From Gentiana macrophylla (taxonomy: Eukaryota; Streptophyta; Magnoliopsida; Gentianales; Gentianaceae), in NCBI GenBank assembly GCA_026214975.1, contig JAOBSW010000893.1, positions 20,001 through 84,000 of the forward strand: 64,000 bases of DNA, given 5' to 3'. Below, piece after piece: positions 43,459 to 53,835 of the stretch. The first letter of the stretch is position 1. Each line of letters begins with the position of its first letter. Position numbers and translations under genes: made by a program. The notes beneath the pieces are model-generated. The model had not been told where the DNA came from. It did not search any database and saw only the letters and a program-made list of their open reading frames with translations.

Positions 43459-44764
43459 CTAATTACCTTGAGAGAGCTTCTTAGGACACGCTCTCGAGTA
43501 ATGTCCCACTTCCCCACAATGGAAACAACTCACGCTACCTGCCATGCACTCTCCTGTGTGTGTCTTGTTACACTTAGCACAAACCGTTGGCGTTCCACTT
43601 GCTGAACTCTTCGTAGCCGGATTTCCCGTCCTCTTAACATTCTGCTGCGGTGCTCCTCTATTACTTCCTTGAAAATTTGAGAAAGACCTCTTATCTCCAA
43701 CTACAACCGTCTGTCTACTGGCAAATCTCTCCGTAATCAAAGCTCTATCCATGACGCTTGCCATGCTCGTAGGTCTATCTCCTAGCATGCCCTTCGCCAC
43801 CTCGTGTGACAATCCTTCCATGAATTTATCAATCTTTTTCTCTTCACTTTTCATGATCTCAGGGTAGAATCTGCCCAACTTATAGAACTTCTGGGAGTAC
43901 TGAGTTACTGTAGTATATCTCCCTTGTTTCAAACTCAAGAACTCATTAGATTTCGCATTCCGTGCTGTCCTTGGAAAGTATTCCTTGTAGAACAGATCCT
44001 TGAACACTGCCCAATCCGTGATCCTTGGATTAACTTGCTCATATGCTTCCATCCAACTTTCTACATTCCCTGCCAACAAGGATATGGCTAAATGAGCCCA
44101 CTCAGATTCTGGAGCTTTCATATTTCTGCACGCCTTCTCGAACCCACGAATCCACAGGTCTGCTGCTGTTGGTTCGACATTGCCAAAGAACACTGGCACC
44201 CTATGTTTCTTCTTCTTCTCATACCAATCCACTGGTCTGTCATAACCCCCAAACTAATGATGTCAGATCGGCTGCTTTGACCGTGGTGGCATTCTCGACA
44301 CTCGATAGTTCTGTTGGGGATGGGTGTAGCCAGGTGCTACGAAAGAATCCGACCTAGGCGGTGGTGGAGGTAGAACCATCGGTTGCGGTGTAAAACTCAG
44401 TGGTGCAGAAGGAAACGTCGATACTTGTGGATAACTGACTAGCCGGTGGATGAGAAAGTCCCAACCCGGTCCAACTCGTGGTCCTTGGAGCTGAAGTAGT
44501 AACCGGTACGCGGGTGTTAAACCGTGAAGGACCCCCTTGTTCCACTCTACCTCTGGTGACAATGTCTGGTCCCTGATTCACCCTATGCAGGATGTTGCTC
44601 ACAGACGGGGTGTTAACTTGGGAAACTGTAGGGCCCTGGGTAGCTAGTCCACTTCTTCTCCTTCTCGGAATCATAACCTCGGTAAATCCTGCCTCAGTGT
44701 TACCCGTCTGGGTGTTAGCCGCCTCCGTGTTACTCGTATTAGCTCCTCCTCTAGTAAGAACCAT
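43459..44764 (-). pseudogene. Element B gag
   Basis: The start MVLTRGGANTSNTE is at 44764. After a frame change near 44470 and stops near 44260, the capsid part reads VFFGNVEPTAADLWIRGFEK, FKDLFYKEYFPRTARNAK, EFLSLKQGRYTTVTQYSQKF, then a basic linker and two cysteine motifs, CAKCNKTHTGEC and CFHCGEVGHYSRAC, the latter a true CCHC knuckle. This is the standard Tekay/Del Gag plan. Confidence 0.9.
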
Positions 44765-44854
44765 TCTGCTACCAAGAAAAGAGAGGGGTTACTAAAGCTC
44801 TAAAACTTATCTTAAAGAAGAAATCAAGTCCTACACAGCAAGGAAAACCTTTCT

Positions 44855-44865
44855 CTCTGATACCA
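44855..44865 (-). promoter_or_regulatory. Primer-binding site, initiator tRNA-Met, of element B
   Basis: The plus strand reads CTCTGATACCA, identical to the 3' end of plant initiator tRNA-Met, two bases from the LTR. Confidence 0.88.
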
Positions 44866-44867
44866 AC

Positions 44868-46825
44868 TGTAACACCCCTTTCCCGGACACCGAGTCCTTA
44901 TCCGGAAAGAGCGCTCGGCACAAATATTATCAAATAAAATTCAATAATATATGTAAGCCTTACGTCATACATCAGAACTAAAACGACGCGGAAGATAAAA
45001 CAACTCAACAACTCGGGGAAACCAAAAGATCGAACACACGGTAATCAATGCTGTGAAAAACTAAATCCAATAAAGAGGACTAATCATCCAACATCCAAAT
45101 CCCAAAAGAACTTAAACGGAGCTAAACCAAAAGAAAGGACAACATTGTCAAACGTGAAACAACTGTTTTAAGAAAGAAACAACTAAAAGAACTAAGTCTT
45201 CAAAAGCTTCATCTCAAACTTCATCATCAAAGAACTCGTCAACCGTAGCAACCTGTTCATCTTCTTTGGGGAAAGGGGAAGACAAACACAACGTAACGGG
45301 TAAGTACAAAAGTACTCGATGAACGCGTGAAGATCGTATAACCATGTTCTCATAAAGAAATAAAAGCAACGCCGTCTTTTATTAATTCATTCCGTTATTA
45401 ACCCTAGCTAACTATCATATTATGTTCATAGCATAACATGAGGTTCCAAGGGTATCTAGCTTAGCTCAAGTTTGTTACATCATGAATAACAAGGGCACTA
45501 CGCCTAGTAATAGGATGTACTAGGACAACTGGGTGCAACCTACTTAGAGACATGCTCTAGTAGCCCCAGGAATATCTGAGTCCCGATGGTGTGATGACCG
45601 GCAGAATGCACCAGACGCTTTATCTAGCCAATCGATTGACCGGCGTGGGTACAGTCTACTTTGTCTAGTCAGAGAACACATCGCGATATTGTACTGTGCC
45701 TTACCAAGCATTGCATGATGTTTAAGATTATTAATCTAGCACATATGTTTGATTAGATGTTTAACTAGCCACCTAAGTGTTTTCAAGTAAGCTCCCTCAC
45801 ATCTCCTACTCGTACTTAGACCCACTAGACACGGACAAGCCCCTAGCAATTACACGTACATCGATAAACTCTAGCTTATCGAAGCACAAGGCAAATCCAA
45901 AGCTTTCGACGGTCCCCCACTTCATCTTTTTAGGGAATCCATGTGGTGCCGGAACTAAACGCATCAAAAGCTAATTCAGAGCTTTGTCACATAAGGTTAT
46001 GCAGTAAATACGCTATTATAGAGCTTGAAACACGTAACAAGGAAAAATAAAGATCAAAGCAGTCCCGTCCGGACGGATAAACTTTCGTCCGCACGGATGA
46101 CTCTCCTTTCGCCTCGATCCGACATCGAGAAATAGCCGTCACGGATAAACAACTCATCTCATGACGGATGGACCCACACTCGGTCGATCGAATGGATAGG
46201 CTCGGTCGACCGAGCCTCTCTTGCACTGTTACACGCTTTTTCTTGCACCACAGAGGGCGTTTTCAGACTCTGCGTTTTTACTCAAATTCAACCCAAACTC
46301 GACTTAAACAAATTAAAACCATGAAAAACAATCATACAAATTGCTCTACCACTTTACGAAACCTTAATCATACGATAAGAAAACCACGTTACCTTAATTT
46401 GCGTGGTACAACGATCCAAACTACCAAAGCTTTGAAAAAGGTTAAATCTTTAACCTCCAACGTCAACGGATCTAGGATTGTTGGTATCAAAACGATCCTC
46501 GTCTCGCGGTGATCCTTTCTCTCTTGAGGCGTCTGTTGAAAAGAGCAACGGATTAGCCTCAAAGCGAGAGCTTTTCTCCTTTTTTTCTCTCTCGCGCTCT
46601 TCCTCTCAAAATATGCGCCCCTTTTTTTTTTGTCAAAAACAACTAGTTAAAATTAGGATTAGTTTTCCTTTTATAATCCCAATTATTTAATTATTTTCTT
46701 TAAAAAGAAAAATCCTTGTTTATCCATTTTTATTCCTTTTTCTTAAATCTTCTAATTAAATAACATAATATTCTGATTTTTGCTAAAAGACCGAATTGCC
46801 CTTTTTAAAAAATCGGGATATTACA
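44868..46825 (-). repeat. Element B 5' LTR
   Basis: It begins TGTAACACCCC and ends CGGGATATTACA on the plus strand. Its palindrome block (46060-46225) includes GTCCGGAC, GTCCGCACGGAT and GGCTCGGTCGACCGAGCC (46199-46216). Confidence 0.92.
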
Positions 46826-47300
46826 GAAACAATTTCACTTTACGGCAAATCAAGATGCGTGCCCTGCTGAAACATCGACTTTGGGCTTCATCATCAAAGA
46901 CAACGAGAGACCAAGATAACGAGATGGCTGAGATGGCGGAGAAGAAAGCATATTCAATAATTATGTTGTGCTTATGAGATGATATTATCATAGATGTCAC
47001 TAAAAAGACACCACACTGAGCTTTGGTCAAAGTTTGAGAGTTTGTATATGACAGTCTCTAACCAACAAGTTGTTCTTCTTTGAAGGAACATATGTATAGC
47101 CTGATGATGCATTAGGGTAATCAGTTGAACACAATATAGCTGTATTAAAGAAATATTGATGTGAAAATTGAAGACGAGGATGCAACACTGATCTACTTGG
47201 ATCTACTTGCGTTACTTTAGGACGATTAACGTTTTTTTGTAATAGATGTTGTTCTTCGGCAGACTGAATCATGTCATAATCCTCCAAATAAGACAAAATC
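46826..47300 (+). pseudogene. Continuation of copia element E gag
   Basis: It resumes the gag cut at 30780: NNFTLRQIKMRALLKHRLWA, EMAEKKAYSIIMLCL, SLTNKLFF and DVKIEDEDATLIYL, in drifting frames. These phrases are typical of copia Gag. The remainder of the copia element is not seen. Confidence 0.75.
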
Positions 47301-48110
47301 GTTCAAAATAGACCAAGTACCCTTATGTCAAAATCTCTCCTAATATATTTTTTATTTTGTTAGTCTTTTCGCGCCATAAAAAAATCTTATATAAAACACT
47401 TTTTTTTTTTGTAACATCCCAAAATTTTAAGAATGGTAAAATAGTAAATGATATTTAACTTATATTTATTTTCTATTTTTGCTTAAGCTAATTAAATAAT
47501 TAAAAGAAAATTAATTATTAAAAAGGATAAATTATTAAAAGGATTTTAATAATAAGTATTTAAAGAAATAATCTCTATTATTCCCTCATAATATGTCACA
47601 CGGCAATTCTGAGAAAAAAAATAGGCACAGACGCAGAGGAGGAAAGGGGAATGAAAAGAACCTCAAATCGTGTGGCTAATCCGTTGTCGTTTGTGCAGAC
47701 CGTAGTTTGAGAAAGTAATAATCTCATCGCAACGAACGTTTCTACACAAACTATTCCTATTTCCTTAAGTAACTCTTTTAGCCCAAAATTTGGAATCTTG
47801 ATTGTTTTTTGAGATAAATTTGAGCTTAATAGAATAGAAGGTTGTAATGATCGTAGTTATATAATTTCTGAATCGTGGGTTGTTCGTAGAAGTCGTGAAT
47901 TGAAGGATTCAAGTTGGTTGCTTTCAATTTCGCTTTTGGATTCGCTTTTAATTAAGGTAAATGGGTATTCTTAAATAGATTTTTGGGTGTTTTTGGTTAT
48001 GGTTATTCTGAAATTGAAGGTTTTAGGTTGGAATAAGGTTGGGAAATCGTTATGAAGGAGTTCGCATCATTTTCGCCCTGAACAAGGCTGAATCTGCATA
48101 TTCCATCATG

Positions 48111-48398
48111 TTGGCGGACGTCAAACTGGTTTTGGCGGGCGCCAAGTCGAACAGAAATATTCAGGATGGCTCTGTTCAGTGTTGGCGGGCGCCAATGATG
48201 CATAGCAGGTTAACAAGATGCACTAAGAAGGTTCGGCGGGCGCCAATGGGGTTTGGCGGACGCCAAATGGAAGCAGAGAGTTCTGTTCATTATTGGCGGG
48301 CGCCAAGGAGGCCTTGACGCATGCCAAGGTGAAGTAGAATGCTATTTTAATTTCTGAACAGGGTTGGCAGACGCCAAGAGTGCTTGGCAGGCACCAAA
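48111..48398. repeat. Palindrome cassette in the second solo LTR: nine copies of TTGGCGGGCGCCAA
   Basis: Copies start near 48111, 48132, 48182, 48232, 48252, 48292, 48314, 48363 and 48383. Those at 48132, 48182 and 48292 have perfect arms TTGGCG/CGCCAA around GG; the others have one to four changes, most of which keep some pairing. Spacing is irregular. Confidence 0.92.
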
Positions 48399-49444
48399 AG
48401 GGTTTGTTCACCTTGTTTTGATATTTTCTTGTGTATAACATGTTATTGATTGGTATATATGCCTTTGAGGGCATTATATATTATTTTGCAATGTCTAAGT
48501 TCGGCTTCTGGTAGCTTTGTCTCAACACCACAATTGAGACCCTCCATGGGGAGAAGGTGGGAGCACTGGAAGGCGATTGTTTAGGCCTTATAGAACATTG
48601 ACTTAGTAGTCAATGATTCTTTTACAACGTTCTAGGTAGCTTAATTAGAATGTCTAGGACTAGAAGTCCCTAAGAAGCCTTTTTATGTGAATGAATCATG
48701 TGGTTAGACTTAACTCATAATAAATATATGTGTTGTGTCTAAACCTAAAATACCTTTATCATTGGTGAGACAGGTTTATTCTTCTTAGAATGGAATTATT
48801 GCACCTCTCCACTTGGTCTGATGCAAGGGACTCGTGTAAATTCCTCACGGTACTGTCCGTGCCATTGATGTGCTAACCGTGTCGTGGTGTAGTGTTCACC
48901 ATGCCCATTGTCCATTAACCTTGGTGTAACAAACCTACATGATCATGGTTGTACTATGTGATCTATTAAAGGGTGAGTGTGATCTCCTATTAAAACCTAC
49001 GTGGTAGTGTTTGTAGAATTATCCTATTATATATGCTATGCTATATATTCTGGTGTATCCATTTCTTCTACCCCCTACTAAGTGCAATTGTACTTACCCC
49101 TTATAATTTTTCCCATCCCGAAAAGGTGATTGGCAAGATAATGATTATGAGTATGATGGCAATGATGATGGAGATGATGTTTGATCTCGAGACGTTATGA
49201 AGATGTTATCAGTTCTTTTACCCATTTTATTAATAGTTTTGGAGATAAACCTTATGTTTGAGAGTTAAAAAACATTGAGATTGTAATCAGTTAAACAACA
49301 TTTACTTCGTTGTTACTTTTATTTTGGTTTTCCTTAGACGTAGAGTGGAACGGTTGATCCGTTTTGTTGTCTTTTAACAAATCCGAGTTGTTCTTTAGAT
49401 TTTTTTTTCCAGCTTTACTCTGATTAAATTGTTACGAGGCTTAC

Positions 49445-49447
<3 letters not shown>

Positions 49448-49503
<56 letters not shown>
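49448..49503. repeat. (TA)n microsatellite
   Basis: About 28 TA units lie close to the end of the solo LTR. Confidence 0.97.
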
Positions 49504-49504
<1 letters not shown>

Positions 49505-49590
49505 CTTTTGTGATTTAAAAGAAAAATTATATGTGTCGGGTGCTCTTTCCGGATAAGGACTGGTATCCGGGAACGGGGCATCACATTTTT

Positions 49591-49727
49591 GTTTTCACTC
49601 TTGCCCTTCAAATTTATCTATTCCCCGCACTTATTGACTCTGAGCGAATTTTAGGTAGAATGCTTGAGAGTATATCTGACTTAATTTTAGTCAGAAAGTT
49701 TTTCTGATCTGTATTGGATATGAAAAA
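49591..49727. other. Unique spacer
   Basis: Nothing is recognised here. It is the host sequence between the solo LTR and element C. Confidence 0.4.
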
Positions 49728-50378
49728 TGACGGAGGTCGGACCAACACCTCAACACATGTCATCCCCTCATTAATACAACAATAAATGCAGGCAGAGAAG
49801 ATCAAAATCCCAAGGCTCAAGAGCCCCACCTTAGGGTCTAAACATCATAACTGAATCTTTGACGGGAGGTCGACTCCGCTAGCATCCCCGACCTCTACAG
49901 GTCGGCCAGAGCACGAAAGATTTTAATAGGCTCAGCTCGGACCTTGCAGGTCGGTTTGGGTATACCTTGGACAAGATTCCCCACGTGCCTAATATAACAG
50001 ATAAACATGGAAAGAATCCTCATCCTAAAAGGCTCTAATCACACCTTTAAACGGCCGTGATTAACTCATACGATTAAGGGGATTAAACCGCGTTTATCCA
50101 TTCCTTAGGGAACACGAAATCAGAGTCCAACAAGAGCACGGCCCATACAAGCCTAGGTCAAAAGCCCCCTTATATAAACAATCCATATGGAACTACATAG
50201 ACTTGATTCCTGATTTATACACAGGATACGTAGGCAACTTGAGATACAACATCTCAGGCCCAGTCTAAACATACAATAAACACCCCCGTTACATTGTTTC
50301 TTGGTCTTAGATCTTGAACATGTTGTCACTAAGAGAGCAAGGCCTGGATTTAATACCCGATGATTTCAAAGATCGTCA
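49728..50378 (+). repeat. Element C 5' LTR
   Basis: It matches 57297-57951. TATATAAA at 50171-50178 is the promoter; the 3' LTR copy reads TACATAGA at the same place. Confidence 0.9.
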
Positions 50379-50398
50379 ATTGGCGCTAGAAAGAGGGC
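50379..50398 (+). promoter_or_regulatory. Primer-binding site of element C
   Basis: ATTGGCGCTAGAAAGAGGG directly follows the LTR, where the primer site must lie. The tRNA is not identified with certainty. Confidence 0.55.
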
Positions 50399-50434
50399 CT
50401 TTAATGACAGTTTTGTTCAAGATTTCGAATCACC

Positions 50435-52060
50435 ATGGTTACAACACGACAACAGGTAGCTAATGGCCATAACGCCAATGATGGAGGTGCTTCAGCCTCC
50501 AACGCCAACAATCAGAACCAAGAGCAAGAAGAAAGCGTTCTCAGTTCCATTTACCAAGCACTGGTGGATCAGTTGGTGGCTATGGATACTATGTCCAGAC
50601 ACACCATCATCGAGGCAGCCGCAATAGAGGAAGATGTAGAAGAGGATCTGGAAGAAGAAGATCTGTTAGAAGAAAATATACAAAAAGATAATGATGAGGA
50701 AGAGGATCAGGAAGAGGAGGAATCGTAGGAGAAAACGCCTCCTCATCCAAATCCTAAGAAAGAAAAGAAGGATGATTAGGCATCCTCCTCAAATCATGGG
50801 AAGCAACTACTAAATCCTCGAGCAATGGATGCTGCCACGCAAGAGCTGGACGCCATATTAGGGAAAAGATCTACGGATCTCACCCTCGTATCACCTTTCA
50901 CAGAGCAGGTGGAGAACTATCCCCGACCTGCAAGGTTTAAAGTGCATAAGCTGGAGCCTTACGACGGATTCAAGGATCTTCAGGATCACTTGTTTCAGTA
51001 CTTGACTCACATGAATCTGGATTGTGCCCTAAACAAGATGAAGTGCAAAGCCTTTCCAGCGCTATTAACGGGCCGAGCTCGAGAATGGTTCAGGAAAATC
51101 CCAGCAAGGACAATCTCTAACTATGATATACAGGGAAAGATGTTTCTCAATGCATTTATCATGGTCAAACTGTTCTAGAGAAACGGTATGTACCTGCTCA
51201 CACTCAAGCAAAAGAAAGATGAGACGGTGCTTCAATTTCTGAAGCGGTTCAATGAGGAGTCTGCCCAAGTGAAGTATACCGATGAACGCATTCTGATCGC
51301 CTCCTTTGTAGCAGGGCTGAGGGAAGGAAGACTGTATACTAATTTAAACAGAAAACTCCCCAGGTCAACGGAAGAATGTATGGAGGTTGCATATAAGCAC
51401 TGCCAGGGAGAGAAAGCGAACCGGCTGAAAAGAGAGTTGGAGAAAAAAGAACATAAGAAGGAGAAGACATATGAGCAATCTGACATGAAGAGGAAATCGG
51501 CTTGGGACCGAGGACCACCCTGACCATAGATCGGTCAGGAAAGAAACAAGCCTTACAACAGAGGGATTTCATCCCGCTAAACAGGCCACGCGAGCAGGTT
51601 CTTGCAATCATAGAGAGGAAAGGATTGGCCCAAACACCACCACCGATGTGAACTCCTCTAGAAAGGATGGACCAGAGCAAGTTTGATGCCTACCACAAAG
51701 ACGTTGGGAATGATTCAGAGAGTTGTAGGGATCTGCAAAGAGATATTGATACATCAATCATTGAAGGGAAGTTGGATAAGGTTGTAGATCGATCTTAGTA
51801 TGCCGAGCCGTGAGATCACAGGGATTTCAAACGTAGAGGCTACAGTCAAGACCGGGGTCGGAATGGAGAACCCAAGAGAAGAAGAGACCAATCTCCGAAT
51901 GGTGATCGACTGGTTGACAATCGCCCCATTAACACCATTAATACCATTATAGGGGGCTCTAGCAATGTGTTTGGGGAGGTAAGAAACCTAGGTGATCGGC
52001 CGGGGAGTTCATCTGGAAGCTACAGAGGTCAGAAGCCACCTCGGGAAGTAACTTACGGTC
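50435..52060 (+). pseudogene. Element C gag with several nonsense mutations
   Basis: The start MVTTRQQVANG is shared with element D. An acidic segment follows, then the capsid part: ARFKVHKLEPYDGFKDLQDH, FQYLTHMNLDC, RAREWFRKIPARTI, VLQFLKRFNEESAQV, SFVAGLREGRLY. A broken knuckle (FDAYHKDVGNDSESC) is followed by an Arg-rich tail. In-frame TAG codons lie at about 50726, 50777 and 51176, where element D keeps sense codons for the first two. A frame change occurs after 51520. Confidence 0.85.
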
Positions 52061-52074
52061 CCTAAGACCCACTC

Positions 52075-52467
52075 CCGATGGTTATGAACAATGAAGGACA
52101 GGTGATAGAGGCCGTGGTGAACAAAAATTTGGTAAAGGGGATTTGCGTGGACACAGGATGTGTTGTTAACGTCCTCTACTATTCGGCTTTCCAATTTACG
52201 AAGCTTAAGGATTCAGAGCTAATCTCTGTCTCAACACCTCTTTTTGGACTAGCGGGTCCTCCAGTTCATCCTACGGGAATGGTCAGGCTCACGACAACTT
52301 TTGGACAAGAATCCAAGGGCAGGACTCTCATGGTTACGTATGTGGTGGTCAAGGCTTCATCAGCATACAACATTATCATAGGACGGCCCGTTTTGATCGA
52401 CCTCCGGGCTGTGATTTCCATGGCTCACATCAGCCTGAAGTTTCCTACCGTAGAGGGTGTAGTGTAA
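52075..52467 (+). pseudogene. Element C aspartic protease
   Basis: The domain shows ICVDTGCVVNVLYYSAF with the DTG triad, then a flap region (LFGLAGPPVHPTGMVRL) and AYNIIIGRPVLIDLRAV. It is close to the protease of element D (CVDTGSAVNVLY). The frame ends at a TAA near 52465. It is followed within 165 bp by CAATAAA (about 52630), a possible poly(A) signal. Confidence 0.85.
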
Positions 52468-52776
52468 ATCAAAGGGGACGTGGAGGTAGCCAGGAACTGC
52501 TATGCCGCCATGATCAAAAGCAAAGGCGTGGTCCTAGCTTAAGGAGCTCGGCAGGTTCTGGGGAGTTATGATCTTTTTTTAATTTTTGCAATTTCATTAT
52601 CAGTTTTTCACCTTTTGAACGATTTTTCAATAAATGGTGCTCAAAGAGCTCCCAGTTTGCCTTTCTTTTTAGTATAGCCTTATTGTCGATTTTATCGTAC
52701 TGTTACGAATGGTCCTGGTTTAAGTTTACAGGGCTTAATATGCATGCAAGGTCTAATGAGACTAGTTATATCTAAG

Positions 52777-53520
52777 GTCCGCCAAGTCGGACTCAGCAAA
52801 AAACGTGCGGGAAGTCAGCCAAATATCTGACCCTGATCGCCAATATATATAAAACATGCGAAAAGTCAGAAAATTCTGGTCCAGTTCGCCGAGATTCAAT
52901 ATTCTGAGATCCGCCAAGTCGGACTAAGCAAAAAACAAGCGAAAAGTCAACAAAATATCTGACCCTGCTCGACGATATATATAAAGCATGCAAAAATTCA
53001 GAATATTCTGGCCTAATTCACCGAAATTCGATATTTGAGCTCCACCAAGTCGGACTCAGCAAAAAACATGCGAGAATTCAGCCTCAGCAAAAAATACATG
53101 CGAGAAGTCAGCAAAATATCCCTGCTCGCCGATATATATAAAACATACGAAAAGTCAGAAAATTCTGGCTCTGTTCACAGAAATTCGATATATGGGCTCC
53201 GCCCAGTCGGACTTAGCAAAAAACATCCGAGAAGTCAGCAAAATATCTAAACCTTCTCGCTGATATATAAAACGTGTGAAAAGTTAGAGAATTCTGGCCC
53301 AGTTCGCCGAAATTTGATATCTGAACTCCTCCAAGCCGCACTCAACAAAAAAACATGCGAGAAGTCAGCAAAACAACTAACCCTACTCGCCAAAACCTAA
53401 CATGAGAAGTCAGAAAAACATCTGATCCAGCTCGCCGAAATTAAGTGCGAAAAGTCGGAACTTCCGACCTTACTCGCCGAGATCCGACATCCGAACTCCC
53501 ACATCGATTTAATAGGTCTA
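52777..53520. repeat. About 131-bp tandem array of element C, five copies
   Basis: Copies of CCGCCAAGTCGGACT start at about 52779, 52911, 53041, 53198 and 53327. Each unit holds ATGCGAGAAGTCAGCAAAAT, CTGACCCTGCTCGCC and AGAAAATTCTGG. The third unit contains an extra short duplication. Confidence 0.88.
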
Positions 53521-53835
53521 TGTCGCCTAAAAAGTCCGTGATATTGTTGACTCTTCAGTAAAACGGATATCCGAACCCCTCAGGTCGGGCTCGGCAAACA
53601 TATATGAAATATGGGCAAAAACATAAGTATGTCATCCGAAACTATAAATTAAGGCATGGCATACTGGGGACAAGATACACTCACCAACAGTAAAGTATTT
53701 AAAAGTACTTAAAAAGGAATTACTTAAAGGAAAGTGCTTAAAGAAAGTGGCTAATAAAAAATTGCTTTTATTACCAAGTCAGAAAATTACGAAAAGTTTG
53801 AAACAAGATTTCAACACAAAAATATAAATCCTCTT
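53521..53835. other. Spacer between the tandem array and the antisense gene of element C
   Basis: No gene is visible. Short direct repeats of the form AAAAGTACTTAAAAAGGA and AAAGTGCTTAAAGAAAG occur at 53695-53755. Confidence 0.4.

Larger units (their letters stand above)
30781..46825 (-). mobile_element. Element B: chromodomain Ty3/gypsy (Tekay/Del-like), nested in copia E and itself split
   Basis: A full-length chromovirus on the minus strand: 5' LTR 44868-46825, initiator-Met primer site, gag, protease, RT, RNase H, integrase, chromodomain, purine tract, 3' LTR 30781-32753. The flanks give an imperfect 5-bp duplication, GAAAT (30776-30780) and GAAAC (46826-46830). Removing the 7.07-kb insert at 35083-42154 leaves about 9 kb. 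It inserted into the gag of a copia element, whose two halves join at these flanks. Confidence 0.92.
47410..49585 (+). mobile_element. Second solo LTR, chromovirus type, with TSD TTTTT
   Basis: It starts TGTAACATCCC and ends GGAACGGGGCATCACA. Flanks are TTTTT on both sides (47405-47409 and 49586-49590), though this lies in a T run and is weaker evidence than a mixed word. The end (GATAAGGACTGGTATCCGGGA) is related to element B and to the other solo LTR. Confidence 0.82.
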
